Assembly: GCA_963788055.1 (NCBI GenBank)
Contig: CAWBFA010000002.1
Location: forward strand, 850,537 to 914,536
Reading direction: 5' to 3'
Length of the DNA: 64,000 bases
Source of the DNA: JACCTU01 sp963788055
GTDB lineage: Bacteria > Actinomycetota > Thermoleophilia > Gaiellales > Gaiellaceae
Part shown: positions 46,995 to 57,831 of the stretch, piece by piece
Layout: each line of letters opens with the position of its first letter
Position numbering within the stretch: position 1 is the first letter of the stretch
The notes under the pieces: generated by a model
The model's database searches: none
What the model saw: only the letters and a program-made list of their open reading frames with translations
Told to the model about the DNA's origin: nothing
Translations under genes and position numbers: made by a program

Positions 46995-48184
46995 CTACCC
47001 CGCGGCCGCCGGCAGGTCGAGGCCGACGTAGTTCTCCGCCAACGATGTCGCTGCGGCATGCGACGAGCAGACGTACTCGAGTTGCGCGAGCTGAAGCTTG
47101 ACGTCGAACGGGTCGCTGTTCTCGAGCCGGTGCAGCATCGACGTCATCCACGAGGAGAAGTGTTCGGCACGCCAGACGCGTCGCAGCGCAAGCTCAGAGT
47201 AGCGCTCGAGTGCGGATGTGCCCTCGCCGCGAAACCAGGCGGCGATCGCCGCCGCCAGCACCCTGACGTCGGCCACCGCGAGGTTGAGACCCTTTGCCCC
47301 CGTCGGGGGGACGATGTGCGCGGCGTCGCCGGCCAAGTACAGGCGTCCGTGCTGCATCGGCTCGAGCACGAAGCTGCGCATGCCGGTGACCCCCTTTTCG
47401 ACGATCTCTCCCCTGTTGAGTGTCCAGCCTTCTAGCGCGAGCCGTGCCTCGAGCTCGTCCCAGATCCGTTCGTCGGGCCAATCGGCGGGGTCCTCGTCGG
47501 GCCGGCACTGGAGATAGAGGCGGGTCAGCTCAGGCGAGCGCATGCTGTGCAGCGCGAAGCCGCGCTCGTGGTAGGCGTAGATGAGTTCCTCGTTCGAAGG
47601 GGGTGCGGCGGCCAGGATGCCGAGCCAACCGAACGGATACTCGCGGTTGTACTCCGTGAGGACGCCCGAGGGGATCGCGTCGCGGGAGATCCCGTGGAAG
47701 CCGTCGCAACCTGCGACGAAGTCGCAGCGCAGCCGTTGTTCGGTTCCGCCGTGCCGGTAGCGGACGACTGGCCGCTCGGACGTGATCTCGTCGACCGCAA
47801 CGGCCTCGGCCTCGAAGAGGAGCGGCTGACCGGTGTTGATTCGCGTCGCAATGAGGTCCTTCACGACTTCCTGTTGCCCATACACCGTGATGCTGCGGCC
47901 ACCGGTGAGGGCGGTGAAGTGAATGCGGTGACGCCGGCCGGCGAACTGCAACTCGACACCCTCGTGGACGAGACCCTGCTTCTGCAGCCGCTCGCCGACT
48001 CCGGTCTCGACGAGCAGGTCGACGGTTCCCTGCTCCAGTACACCCGCGCGGACCCGGCTCTCCACGTAATCGCGGCTCCGTGCCTCGAGCACGACCGAGG
48101 AAATGCCCTCGAGGTGCAGCAGGTGCGCGAGCACGAGCCCGGCCGGCCCCCCGCCCACGATCCCCACCTGCGTACGCTCGTCGG

Positions 48185-48188
<4 letters not shown>
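46995..48188 (-). CDS. pobA: 4-hydroxybenzoate 3-monooxygenase
   Basis: A 397-residue flavoprotein hydroxylase that turns 4-hydroxybenzoate into protocatechuate using NAD(P)H and O2. FAD motifs are VGIVGGGPAGLVLAHLL at the N-terminus and LYLAGDAAHIVPPTGAKGLNLA near residue 285. The substrate-site Ser-x-Arg and Tyr of PobA are seen in FALHSMRSPELTRLYLQ. Full length for the family (about 390). GTG start in a GTGA overlap with pcaF. The product feeds directly into the PcaGH step encoded upstream in the same operon. Confidence 0.93.
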
Positions 48189-49362
<1,174 letters not shown>

Positions 49363-49366
<4 letters not shown>

Positions 49367-49749
49367 GTCTCGTCTTCGTCGTCGAGTTCGGCGAGCACCT
49401 CCTGGAACACGCCGAAGGCAGCGTTCGCAGCAGGCACGCCGCAATAGATCGCGCTCTGGAGCAGCACTTCCTTGAGCTCCTCTCGCGGCAGTTCGTTTCG
49501 CAGCGCCGCTCTGATGTGCATCGCGAGCTCGGGTTCCCGGTTGAGCGCGACCAGAGCGGTGATCGTTATGTAGCTCCGCGTGCGCCGGTCGAGGCCGGGG
49601 CGCGCCCAGATCTCGCCCCACGCGTAGCGAGTGATCAGATCCTGGAAGTCCTTTGTGTCAGGGATCGTCCGGGCGAGCGCGCGGTCGACGTGCTCGTCCC
49701 CGAGGACCTCCCGGCGCACGCGCATTCCTTCGTCGTACGGACTCGTCAT
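49363..49749 (-). CDS. pcaC: 4-carboxymuconolactone decarboxylase
   Basis: A 128-residue protein of the AhpD-like CMD family: GMRVRREVLGDEHVDRAL at the start, then ITRYAWGEIWARPGLDRRTRSY, the hallmark of PcaC, and YCGVPAANAAFGVFQEVL at the end. It decarboxylates 4-carboxymuconolactone to the beta-ketoadipate enol-lactone. Normal size for a stand-alone PcaC (not the PcaCD or PcaL fusion). ATGA overlap with pcaD. Confidence 0.95.
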
Positions 49750-50519
49750 GTGACCTCCTGTGTCTCACCGACGTAGCTGGCCACGAGCTCACCGAACGCC
49801 TCTGGCCGCTCGGCGTTTGCAAGGTGCGCCGCATGCTCGAGCACTTCGATGCGACTCGACCCGACGCCACCCGCAATCTCCTTTGAATGGTCGACCGGCG
49901 TCGCAGTGTCGTCGGCGCCGGCGACCACGAGCGTTTCGACGGCAACAGTCCCGAGCTCGTCGCGAAAGTCCCACGCTGCTACCGCCTCGCAGGAAGCCGC
50001 ATAGCCCTCGGCCGGCGTCCGCACCAACATCTCCCTGTACGCCCGGACGATGCCGGGCTTCGCGGCGGCAAACGCAGGAGTGAACCACCGCCCCACGACC
50101 GCGTCCGCGATCGAGGCGGTGCCCTGCGCACGCACGGTGGCTGCTCGTTCGAGCCACTGGTCGGACCCGCCGAAAGTTGCCGAGCTGCACGCGACGACGA
50201 GCCGCTCGACGCGGTCCGGCGCGTTGGCCGCGAGCCAGAGGCCTGTCGCGCCGCCCAGCGAGATGCCGCAGAAGGAGACCTTGTCCAGCTCGAGGCGGTC
50301 GAGCAGCTCGAGCACGTCTCGACCCAGATCGTCCAGGGCGGTACCCGAGTCGGGGATCGGTGAACGGCCGTGTCCGCGCACGTCGTAGCGAAGGACCCTG
50401 AACCGAGGATTCCAGTACGGCAGGTTCGCATCCCACAGCTCGAGCGAGGTGCCGAGCGCGTGCGAAAGCACGAGCACCGGCGCGTCCGGGGGCCCGTCGA
50501 GTCGATGGTGGACGATCAT
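49746..50519 (-). CDS. pcaD: 3-oxoadipate enol-lactonase
   Basis: A 257-residue alpha/beta hydrolase that opens the enol-lactone to beta-ketoadipate. LSHALGTSLELWD is the PcaD-type oxyanion motif, CGISLGGATGLWLA the nucleophile elbow, GADDTATP carries the acid and HAAHLANAERP the histidine. ATG start in an ATGA overlap with pcaB. Confidence 0.92.
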   Translation of the reverse strand: MIVHHRLDGPPDAPVLVLSHALGTSLELWDANLPYWNPRFRVLRYDVRGHGRSPIPDSGTALDDLGRDVLELLDRLELDKVSFCGISLGGATGLWLAANAPDRVERLVVACSSATFGGSDQWLERAATVRAQGTASIADAVVGRWFTPAFAAAKPGIVRAYREMLVRTPAEGYAASCEAVAAWDFRDELGTVAVETLVVAGADDTATPVDHSKEIAGGVGSSRIEVLEHAAHLANAERPEAFGELVASYVGETQEVT

Positions 50520-51820
50520 GGCGAGGTCTCGGCGTAGAGGGAGAGCGCGCGGTCGACGAAGCGGTCGGCCGACCCCAGGTATCTGGTTGGATCGAGCAGC
50601 TCGTCGAGCTCGGCCGCCGTGAGCTCGTTGCGCTCGTCGGCAAGAACCGCGTCGCGGAGGTTCGCGCTACTGCTGTTCGCGCGGCTGACGAGGTCGTGCG
50701 CGTCGCGTCGGCCGAGCCGATCGGAAAGCGCCAACGACAATCGCTCGGCCATCACTGCGTCGCCCAGAAGCGCGAGGTTCGCGCGCATGCGTTCGGTATC
50801 CACACGCAGCCCCGTCAGGACGTCCGAGAGAGCCGAGACGGCGCCTCCGGCAAACGCAAGCGCGTTTTTCGACGCCGACCACTCGGCATGCCAAGCTCCG
50901 GCGGCGCGTTCGTGCTCTTGAGGCATCGCGCCGAGCAGCACCACCGTCGCGCCGATCACCTGACGTGCGCACGCGATTGCGAGCGTCGATCCCACCGGGT
51001 TCTGCTTATGGGGCATCGTCGAAGACCCGCCCGCCGATCCCTCCGTGACCTCGCCGACCTCCGTCTGCGCCAACAGGATCACGTCGCGCGCCACCTTCTC
51101 GACGACGCCGGCTGCCAGGGCGAGCGCCGCCGCCAGCTCACCGACACGCGTGCGATCGGTGTGCCAAGGGACGGGGGGTTCGGCCAGCCCGAGCGAGTCG
51201 GCATAGCGACGCAGGACCTCCTCGCCTCGATCCCCGAACGCTGCGAGCGTTCCGGCCGCGCCGCCCAGCTGCACGGCAAGCCGCTCGTCCCGCATATGGG
51301 CAAGCGCGGCTCGCACCTCCACGAGCGCGACGAGCCAGCCCGCCGCCTTGGCGCCGAACGTGGTCGGAACGGCGTGCTGGAGCAATGTCCGCCCGACCAT
51401 CGGGGTCGCACGGTGTTCGGACGCCAGCTCGGCGCAACGGCTCGCAGCGACGTCGATCAGCGCGAGCAGGAGGTCGAGCACCACGCGAGCGACGAGCATC
51501 GCGCCGGTGTCCAGGATGTCCTGGCTCGTCGCACCCCAGTGAACGTACCCGGCCGCCCTTTCCCCGACCGCTTCCTCGAGCGCGCGGACGAGGGGTTCGA
51601 CCGGGTTGCCGGCAGCTCGGCCGGCCTCGCCGATCGCCGCCGGGTCGAATGCTTCCGCGCGGCACGCGGCCGCGATGGCTTCGGCGGCGGCGGCCGGGAT
51701 CAGCCCGGCGCGCGCGGCGGCCGCAGCAAGTGCGGCTTCCGCATCCAGCAGCGCCTGGAGCCACGCCACGTCAGACGTCGCTTCGCGAAATTCAGTGGGC
51801 ACGAACAGCTCGTCGAACAT
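50516..51820 (-). CDS. pcaB: 3-carboxy-cis,cis-muconate cycloisomerase
   Basis: A 434-residue member of the fumarase/argininosuccinate lyase superfamily. The signature loop GGSSTMPHKQNPV is present near residue 265, and VHWGATSQDILDTG near 100 is the conserved first block of PcaB. It lactonises the PcaGH product to 4-carboxymuconolactone. A C-terminal part lacking the lyase domain swap typical of fumarases agrees with PcaB. Separated from pcaG by 1 bp. Confidence 0.92.
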   Translation of the reverse strand: MFDELFVPTEFREATSDVAWLQALLDAEAALAAAAARAGLIPAAAAEAIAAACRAEAFDPAAIGEAGRAAGNPVEPLVRALEEAVGERAAGYVHWGATSQDILDTGAMLVARVVLDLLLALIDVAASRCAELASEHRATPMVGRTLLQHAVPTTFGAKAAGWLVALVEVRAALAHMRDERLAVQLGGAAGTLAAFGDRGEEVLRRYADSLGLAEPPVPWHTDRTRVGELAAALALAAGVVEKVARDVILLAQTEVGEVTEGSAGGSSTMPHKQNPVGSTLAIACARQVIGATVVLLGAMPQEHERAAGAWHAEWSASKNALAFAGGAVSALSDVLTGLRVDTERMRANLALLGDAVMAERLSLALSDRLGRRDAHDLVSRANSSSANLRDAVLADERNELTAAELDELLDPTRYLGSADRFVDRALSLYAETSP

Positions 51821-51821
51821 C

Positions 51822-52346
51822 TCAGACCGTGAAGAACACGGTTTGGTCGTCGCCCTGGAGGTAGACGTCGAACCTCAGGCCCGCCCCGGAACCGCAGGCG
51901 ACGAGCGAACTGCGTTCCCTTTCGTCCTCGAGACCCGCGAGGACATCGTCTTCCTCATTTGCCCGCTCTTCGTCGGGGAAGTACACACGGGTCAATACAG
52001 GCTTCAGGAGGCCCCGTGCGAACACCAGGAGCGTCAGATGAGGTGCCTGCAGCTCACCGTTGGGCCCGCGGACACGGCCAGGCTTGAGGATCGTGAACTC
52101 GTAGGAACCGGTCTCATCGGTTCCGCAGCGCGCCCAGCCGAAATCGCCTCGGTAGTTGCCTTCCTCGTCCGCCTGCCAGAGCTCGACGACCGCGTCGGGC
52201 ATGGGATTGCCTTCTCCGTCGACGACGCGCCCACCGAGTCGCACGGCGTGCTCCGAGTCGGGCGGAACGACATCAGCTACCGGTCGAGTGCAAAGGCCGA
52301 GCGCGAAGTACGGACCGACCGTCTGTGAGGGAGTGAGCGCGGGCAT
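51822..52346 (-). CDS. pcaG: Protocatechuate 3,4-dioxygenase alpha subunit
   Basis: A 174-residue intradiol dioxygenase subunit: SQTVGPYFALGL at the start, VRLGGRVVDGEGNPMPDAVVELWQAD as the conserved core, then APHLTLLVFARGLLKPVLTRVYFPDE. Alpha subunits support the active site but lack the iron ligands, as here. ATG 52346 chosen: it overlaps the pcaH stop (ATGA); the longer frame runs through pcaH. Confidence 0.93.
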   Translation of the reverse strand: MPALTPSQTVGPYFALGLCTRPVADVVPPDSEHAVRLGGRVVDGEGNPMPDAVVELWQADEEGNYRGDFGWARCGTDETGSYEFTILKPGRVRGPNGELQAPHLTLLVFARGLLKPVLTRVYFPDEERANEEDDVLAGLEDERERSSLVACGSGAGLRFDVYLQGDDQTVFFTV

Positions 52347-53065
52347 CAATCTTCCGTCGCCGTGCCCGCCGGCCCGCCGAGGACGATGTCGAAGTCGTAC
52401 GCGAGCGCCCACTCGGGCTCGGTCGCCTCTGGGTTGAACCGACACACGAGTCGCGAGCGCGCCTGATCGTCGCGAATCGACTGATAGATCGGGTCGTACG
52501 CGAACAGCGGATCGCCCGGGAAGTACATCTGTGTCACGAGTCGATTCGTGAACGCACGACCGAAGATGGAGAAATGAATGTGTGCGGGACGCCACGCGTT
52601 CGGCTGGTTCCTCCACGGGTACGCGCCAGGCTTGACGGTGACGAACCGATAGCGACCCTCGTCGTTGGTCAGGCAGCGGCCGGCACCGGAGAAATTCGGG
52701 TCGAGCGGTGCCGGGTGCCGATCGATGTCGTGGTGGTAGCGGCCGGCAGCGTTGGCCTGCCACACCTCGACGAGCGTGGAGCGCACGGGACGGCCGTCGC
52801 GGTCGAGCACGCGTCCCGTGACGATGATCCGTTCACCGAGCGGCTCGCCGGGGTGTTGCTTCGTCAGATCGCTGTCGAGCTCACCGACCGCTTCGTCGCC
52901 GAAGGCGGGGCCCGTGAGCTCGGAGAGCGTGTGCGGCAAGATCACGAGCGGCCGCTTCGGCGCGCGGCTCTCTGTCGACCGGTAGTCGGGATACAGGTAC
53001 GGCGGTTGTGTCTCGTCCCCGCCGTCCTCGGCCCGCTCGAACGGCTGGATGCTCGCTCGACTCAT
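52346..53065 (-). CDS. pcaH: Protocatechuate 3,4-dioxygenase beta subunit
   Basis: A 239-residue iron-containing subunit that cleaves protocatechuate to 3-carboxy-cis,cis-muconate. The Fe(III) ligands are visible: Tyr in GRYHHDIDRH, Tyr in KPGAYPWRN and two His in RPAHIHFSIFG. The PcaH-type N-terminus (PPYLYPDYRSTESRAPKRPL) is full. ATG 53065 chosen since it overlaps the pcaJ stop by 4 bp; upstream open sequence is a shadow of pcaJ. Confidence 0.95.
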   Translation of the reverse strand: MSRASIQPFERAEDGGDETQPPYLYPDYRSTESRAPKRPLVILPHTLSELTGPAFGDEAVGELDSDLTKQHPGEPLGERIIVTGRVLDRDGRPVRSTLVEVWQANAAGRYHHDIDRHPAPLDPNFSGAGRCLTNDEGRYRFVTVKPGAYPWRNQPNAWRPAHIHFSIFGRAFTNRLVTQMYFPGDPLFAYDPIYQSIRDDQARSRLVCRFNPEATEPEWALAYDFDIVLGGPAGTATED

Positions 53066-53796
53066 GTGGCGTCTTCCTCGCCCACGGGTCGGAGTGCGCG
53101 CAGCGCCTCCAACTCGTCGGCGGTCGGCGCCTCGCAAGTGGCGACGACATCGGCGACGCGCAGCTCCCAGCCGGTCGCCTCGACGGCGTCGTCGACGGTG
53201 ACGCCTGGATGAAGCTCCGTCAACGTCAGCTCGCCGGTAGGCCCGTTGGGAACGAGAACGCCAAGGTCCGTCACGACGCGCGTGACGCCGCTTCCGACCG
53301 TGGTGCAGAAGTCGAGCTCCGCCACGAAGGTGCGGGGCGACTGGCGCAGCATCACGAACGTCTCGCGGCAGTGCAAGGCGATTTCTGGTGCGCCGCCTGC
53401 TCCGGGCAGTCGCACCTTCGGCTCGTCGTAAGGACCGATCACGGTGCTGTTGAGGTCGCCGAAACGGTCGATCTGCGCCGCGCCGAGAAAACCGACGTCG
53501 ATACGGCCGCCCTGAAGCCAATAGGTGAAGATTTCAGGCACAGACACGACCGCAAGCGCGGTGTCGGCGAGCTCCCCGTCGCCGATCGAGAGCGGCAGGT
53601 GCTGCGGACGAGCACCGATGGTCCCGCTTTCGTAGACGAGCACGCAGCCGGGCGCGTGCGTCGCTCGCGCGAGGTTCGCGGCACGGCTCGGCAGGCCGAT
53701 CCCCACGAAGCAGACGGCCCCGTCGTCGAGATGGCGCGCAGCAGCGACCGCCATCATCTCGTCCGACGTGTAGGTGCCCGAGGCGACCGTCGTCAC
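53062..53796 (-). CDS. pcaJ: CoA-transferase subunit B (3-oxoadipate CoA-transferase)
   Basis: A 244-residue class I CoA-transferase beta subunit. GIGLPSRAANLARATHAPG and VYESGTIGARP hold the CoA-binding stretch and the catalytic glutamate; DVGFLGAAQIDRFGDLNST is the conserved C-terminal block. The style is closer to glutaconate-CoA-transferase-like proteins than to classical proteobacterial PcaJ, but position fixes the likely role: activation of beta-ketoadipate with succinyl-CoA. GTG 53796 overlaps the pcaI stop; an ATG at 53835 would run deep into pcaI. Confidence 0.87.
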   Translation of the reverse strand: MTTVASGTYTSDEMMAVAAARHLDDGAVCFVGIGLPSRAANLARATHAPGCVLVYESGTIGARPQHLPLSIGDGELADTALAVVSVPEIFTYWLQGGRIDVGFLGAAQIDRFGDLNSTVIGPYDEPKVRLPGAGGAPEIALHCRETFVMLRQSPRTFVAELDFCTTVGSGVTRVVTDLGVLVPNGPTGELTLTELHPGVTVDDAVEATGWELRVADVVATCEAPTADELEALRALRPVGEEDAT

Positions 53797-54608
53797 GCGC
53801 CGTCCGACGTCTCGAGAACGTGCCGCCGCATCCACGAGCGGAACCGATCGCGATCACGGCTGATCTCGTCCCAAGCGACGTAGAAGGCGTTGTCTCGGTC
53901 GTAGTATCCGTGCGCGTACGAGGGGTGAGCGCCGTGCGGAGCTGACGCGACGACGGTGATCGCCCACGACGGGATGATCACACCTCCCGGCCGCTGGACG
54001 AGCTCCGGAACGATCTCCTCGACGGTCACGATCGACCGGCGCGAGGCGAGCACTGCCTCCTTCTGGACGCCCGTGATCCCCCAAAGCTGCACGTTCCCGA
54101 GCTCATCGGCCTGCTGCGCATGCACGACGCCGATGTCGGGGCGAAGCGCGGGAACGGCGGCGACGTCCCCGCCGCCGAACGGGCACTCGACTCGGGCGAC
54201 ACGGGTTCGCTCGGCGAGATCGGTTCCCGCGTAACCCTTCAGGATCCCGAACGGAAGATCGGCCGCACCCGCGGCGTACGCCGCAGCCATACCCGCGTGG
54301 GAATGCTCCTCGACCTCCAGGCTGGTCGGCCACGAGTGCTCGACGGCGTCCCGGAGTCGGTGCAGCGAGCCGACTCCTGGATTGCCACCCCACGAGAAGA
54401 CGATCTTCCTGGCGCACTCCATTCCGATCAGCTGGTCGTAGATCAGGTCAGGCGTCATGCGCACGAGCGTCAGCTCACGGCGACGCTGCCGAATCACCTC
54501 GTGGCCCGCTGCATACGGAATCAGATGCGTGAACCCCTCGAGCGCAACGACGTCTCCGTCGCGCACGAGCTCGCGCACGGCTTCTGCGAGCGGGACGATC
54601 TCGGCCAT
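53793..54608 (-). CDS. pcaI: CoA-transferase subunit A (3-oxoadipate CoA-transferase)
   Basis: A 271-residue class I CoA-transferase alpha subunit: VRDGDVVALEGFTHLIPYAAGHEVIRQ, then GNPGVGSLHRLRDAVE and AQQADELGNVQLWGITG. It pairs with PcaJ. The two are coupled by a GTGA overlap. An 18-bp gap separates it from the aldehyde dehydrogenase upstream. Confidence 0.87.
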   Translation of the reverse strand: MAEIVPLAEAVRELVRDGDVVALEGFTHLIPYAAGHEVIRQRRRELTLVRMTPDLIYDQLIGMECARKIVFSWGGNPGVGSLHRLRDAVEHSWPTSLEVEEHSHAGMAAAYAAGAADLPFGILKGYAGTDLAERTRVARVECPFGGGDVAAVPALRPDIGVVHAQQADELGNVQLWGITGVQKEAVLASRRSIVTVEEIVPELVQRPGGVIIPSWAITVVASAPHGAHPSYAHGYYDRDNAFYVAWDEISRDRDRFRSWMRRHVLETSDGA

Positions 54609-54626
54609 TTCGCTGTGCCTTTGCCT

Positions 54627-56099
54627 CTAGAACGGGTACGGGTGGCTTCCGCTCTGGATCGTGATCCAGCGCAGCTCGGTGAACTCGTCCAAAACCGCGT
54701 GACCGCCGAAGCGCCCGTAGCCGCTGTCCTTGACGCCGCCGAACGGCATCTGGGGCTCGTCGCCGACCGACTGGTCGTTGACGTGGACGATCCCGCTCTC
54801 GAGCTGCTGCGCAAGCGCGAACCCTCGGTCGGTGTCGCTCGTGATGATCCCCGCGCTGAGCCCGTAGCTCGTTGCGTTGGCGCGTGCAACCGCCTCTTCC
54901 GGGCTGTCGACGACCTCGATCGACGCAACCGGACCGAAAGTCTCGCGGCTCGCGAACTCCGCGTCGTCCGGCACGTCCGCAAGCAGCGTCGCCCGGTAGA
55001 TCGGTCCGTCGGCCTCACCGCCGGCCAGCACCCTGGCCCCCTTCGAGACGGCGTCGTCGACGCGCGAGCGCACCGTCTCAAGCGCCTGCTCGTTGATGAG
55101 CGGCCCGATGATCGTGTCCGGCTCCTTCGGGTCACCCGCCTTGAGCCCGCTTGTCTTCTCGGCGAGCTTCTGTGAGAACTGGTCGGCGATCGAGCGCTCC
55201 ACGATGATCCGCCGCACCGACATACAGATCTGCCCCTGGTGGAGGTACGAGCCGAACGCCGACGCGTTGACCGCGTACTCGACGTCGGCATCACCCAGCA
55301 CGATCAGCGGATTCATCCCGCCGAGCTCGAGCACGACGCGCTTGAGCTGACGCCCCGCCGCCTCGGCCAACCGCCGTCCCGTCTCCGTCGAGCCGGTGAA
55401 GTTGATCCGGCGCACAGCCGGATGTTCGACGAGCTCGTCGCCGATCGGCTCCGCCTCGCCAGGAGCATGCGTGACGACGTTCAGCGCGCCCGCCGGAAGG
55501 CCGGCCTCGGTGAAGATCTCGCCCCAGAGCAGCCCGCCGACGATCGGCGACCACTCGGACGGCTTCAACACGACAGTGTTGCCGAGCGCGAGCGGCGCGG
55601 CCATCGAACGCGCCGACAGGATGAGCGCCGCGTTCCACGGCGCGATCGCGCCGACGACGCCGACCGGCTGCCGGATCCCCATCGCCATACGGCCCGGCGT
55701 GTCGGACGGGATCACCTGGCCCATCGGCGCGTAGGGGAGCGCGGCCGCCTGACGCAGCAAGCCTGCGACGAAGTGATGCTGGAACATCGCGAAACCGAAC
55801 GTCGAGCCCGTCTCGCGTGCGAGCAGCCCCACGATCTCGTCGCGCCGCGTCTCGAGGATCTCCGCAGCCCTGAGGAAGACCATTTGCCGCGCTTCAGGCG
55901 CGGTCTGCGACCACGCGGCGAACGCCTCCGCGGCCGCCTCGATCGCGCGCCGTGCGTCCTCTCGCCCTGACGCAGGGACGTTCGCCACCGTCTCGCCGGT
56001 GAACGGATCCTTGTCTTCGAAGGTGCTCCCGCCTTCGGCGTCGACCCAGTCGCCGCCGATGAACAACCTCGGGCTCGTCTCGATGGTTTGCGTGGCCAT
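54627..56099 (-). CDS. Aldehyde dehydrogenase (benzaldehyde/vanillin dehydrogenase-like)
   Basis: A 490-residue NAD(P)-dependent aldehyde dehydrogenase. PWNAALILSARSMAAPLALGNTVVLKPSEWSP forms the cofactor site, VLELGGMNP carries the glutamate and GQICMSVRRI the catalytic cysteine. The PWNAAL and GQICMS variants are typical of vanillin/benzaldehyde dehydrogenases. As first gene of the pca operon it likely oxidises an aromatic aldehyde, such as 4-hydroxybenzaldehyde, to the acid used by PobA. Cytoplasmic. Confidence 0.87.
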   Translation of the reverse strand: MATQTIETSPRLFIGGDWVDAEGGSTFEDKDPFTGETVANVPASGREDARRAIEAAAEAFAAWSQTAPEARQMVFLRAAEILETRRDEIVGLLARETGSTFGFAMFQHHFVAGLLRQAAALPYAPMGQVIPSDTPGRMAMGIRQPVGVVGAIAPWNAALILSARSMAAPLALGNTVVLKPSEWSPIVGGLLWGEIFTEAGLPAGALNVVTHAPGEAEPIGDELVEHPAVRRINFTGSTETGRRLAEAAGRQLKRVVLELGGMNPLIVLGDADVEYAVNASAFGSYLHQGQICMSVRRIIVERSIADQFSQKLAEKTSGLKAGDPKEPDTIIGPLINEQALETVRSRVDDAVSKGARVLAGGEADGPIYRATLLADVPDDAEFASRETFGPVASIEVVDSPEEAVARANATSYGLSAGIITSDTDRGFALAQQLESGIVHVNDQSVGDEPQMPFGGVKDSGYGRFGGHAVLDEFTELRWITIQSGSHPYPF

Positions 56100-56206
56100 G
56101 CTCCCCTCCTTGACTCAGCCCATGCGAAGCACAGGCGGGTGGACGCCCGGGGCGACCGTATGACCTGCTTGTCAGGATGTCAAGACAGTGTTTCAATAGC
56201 CGGAAC
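56100..56206. promoter_or_regulatory. Divergent promoter region with putative IclR operator
   Basis: It separates the pca operon from the divergent IclR gene. Two inverted repeats are seen: TGTC-AA-GACA at 56178-56187, and GTTTC with GGAAC ending at 56206 (one mismatch). Either could bind the regulator. Assignment is by position only. Confidence 0.4.
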
Positions 56207-56212
56207 TTGAGC

Positions 56213-57007
56213 GTGCGGCCGATCAGCTACTCGCAGTCTCTCGAGCGCGGTCTCGCGATCCTGTCGACCTTCCAGCCTGGACGACCGTTGCTCGGGATCA
56301 GCGAGCTCGCGCGCGCGCTGTCACTGAACCGAAGCACGGCCCACCGCTACGTCGGCACGTTGACGGCCCTCGGCTATCTGCAGCAGGATCGCGTCACGCG
56401 GAAGTACCGCCTCGGCCCCCGCGTCCTCGACCTGGGCTTCTCGGCGATCAACTCGATGGAGCTGCCAGAGCTCGCGCGCCCCCACCTCCAGCACCTGAGC
56501 GACGAGACCGGCCACACGGTCAACATGGCGATCCTCGACGGGACGGAGATCGTCTACGTCGAGCGCGTACGGAGCTCGCGCGCCGGCCAGAGCGAGATCG
56601 ACCTCAGCCTCCACGTCGGCTCCCGGCTCCCCGCCTACTGCACGTCGATGGGCAAGGTCCTCCTCGCGTACCTCTCTGCGGATGATCGAGCTGCGACGGT
56701 GAAGCAGCTCGACCTCGTCAGCCGCGGCCCCAACACCGTGACCGAACGCAAGGCGCTGGTCGCGGAGCTCGATCGCGTCCGTTCCGCCGGCCTCGCCGTC
56801 AACAACGAGGAGCTCGCGTATGGGCTTCGGTCGATCGCGGTGCCGGTGCGCACGCGCTCGGGCAACGTGGAGGCGGCGATCAATCTCGCTGTGCACCGAA
56901 CGATGATGTCGATGGAAGACCTCACCGCTCGCCTCGGGCCCGCGTTGGTGCGCACCGCCGCAGAGGTCTCGGCTCGTGCGGGCTACCGAGACGAGACGGC
57001 GGCATGA
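56213..57007 (+). CDS. IclR family regulator of aromatic catabolism (PcaR/PobR-like)
   Basis: A 264-residue regulator. The helix-turn-helix is GISELARALSLNRSTAHRYVGTL, and the effector domain has MAILDGTEIVYVER, YCTSMGKVLLA and the GLRSIAVPV block, all standard for IclR/PcaU/PobR proteins. Divergent from the pca operon, it probably controls it and perhaps the ABC transporter downstream, with protocatechuate or 4-hydroxybenzoate as ligand. GTG 56213 has GGAA at good spacing; TTG 56207 and ATG 56177 are alternatives, the last placing the operator inside the gene. Confidence 0.87.
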   Translation: MRPISYSQSLERGLAILSTFQPGRPLLGISELARALSLNRSTAHRYVGTLTALGYLQQDRVTRKYRLGPRVLDLGFSAINSMELPELARPHLQHLSDETGHTVNMAILDGTEIVYVERVRSSRAGQSEIDLSLHVGSRLPAYCTSMGKVLLAYLSADDRAATVKQLDLVSRGPNTVTERKALVAELDRVRSAGLAVNNEELAYGLRSIAVPVRTRSGNVEAAINLAVHRTMMSMEDLTARLGPALVRTAAEVSARAGYRDETAA

Positions 57008-57831
57008 CGTCGATCACGGCAACCGCCGACGCGCGGCGGGCGCGCACACGACTTCGGCTCGACACGCTGGCCGAAGGCCTCGTCTTTGCACTCTCGATCG
57101 CCGCCGCACTCGTCGTCTGGGAGGTCGTCTCGAAGGCCGGTCTGATCTCCGAGCAGGATCTCCCTGCAATGAGCACGACGGTCGAGAAGCTCTGGTCGCT
57201 CGTACAGACAGGTGACTTCTGGATCGCGGTCCTGCGCACGATGCGCGGCTGGGCCCTCGGCCTCGTGGTGGCGACGGCCCTCGCGGTGCCGCTGGGGATC
57301 TTCCTCGGCTCGAGCGACTTCGCGAACCGTGCCTTCCGCGTGCCGGTCGAGTTCCTGCGCCCCATCCCGTCCGCCGCCCTGATCCCGGTGCTCTTCCTCA
57401 CGCTCGGCACAACCTTGAAGAGCGAGGTCTTCCTGGCCGCGTTCGGCGCCTTCTGGCCGCTCCTGATCCAGACGATCTACGGTGTTCGCGACGTCGACCC
57501 GCTTGCTCTCGACACCGGCCGCTCGTTCGGCGTGGGCCGGCTGTCGCGCCTGTGGCGGATCAAGCTTCCGAGCTCGATCCCATACATCTTCACCGGTCTG
57601 CGAATCTCCTCACAGGTCTCGCTGATCCTGGCCTTTACCGCCGAGCTGTTCATGGGCGTGCCGGGACTCGGGCAGGAGATCAACTACGCGTCGTCGTACG
57701 GGCTTACGGAAGAGCTGTACGCGTACGCGCTCGCGACCGGTGTTCTCGGCGTGGCGATCCATCTCGCGATGAACGCGTTCGAGCGGCGCGCTCTCCGCTG
57801 GCATCCGTCGCAGCGAAGGGGAACGACGTGA
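57004..57831 (+). CDS. ABC transporter permease (SsuC/TauC type), first of two
   Basis: A 275-residue inner-membrane permease with six helices. The EAA loop is DVDPLALDTGRSFGVGRLSRLWRIKLPSSIPYIFTGLR, a standard nitrate/sulfonate/taurine-family sequence. ATGA overlap with the iclR gene and GTGA overlap with the second permease. Given the locus it probably imports an aromatic acid or keto acid rather than a sulfonate; that is inference. Confidence 0.88.
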   Translation: MTSITATADARRARTRLRLDTLAEGLVFALSIAAALVVWEVVSKAGLISEQDLPAMSTTVEKLWSLVQTGDFWIAVLRTMRGWALGLVVATALAVPLGIFLGSSDFANRAFRVPVEFLRPIPSAALIPVLFLTLGTTLKSEVFLAAFGAFWPLLIQTIYGVRDVDPLALDTGRSFGVGRLSRLWRIKLPSSIPYIFTGLRISSQVSLILAFTAELFMGVPGLGQEINYASSYGLTEELYAYALATGVLGVAIHLAMNAFERRALRWHPSQRRGTT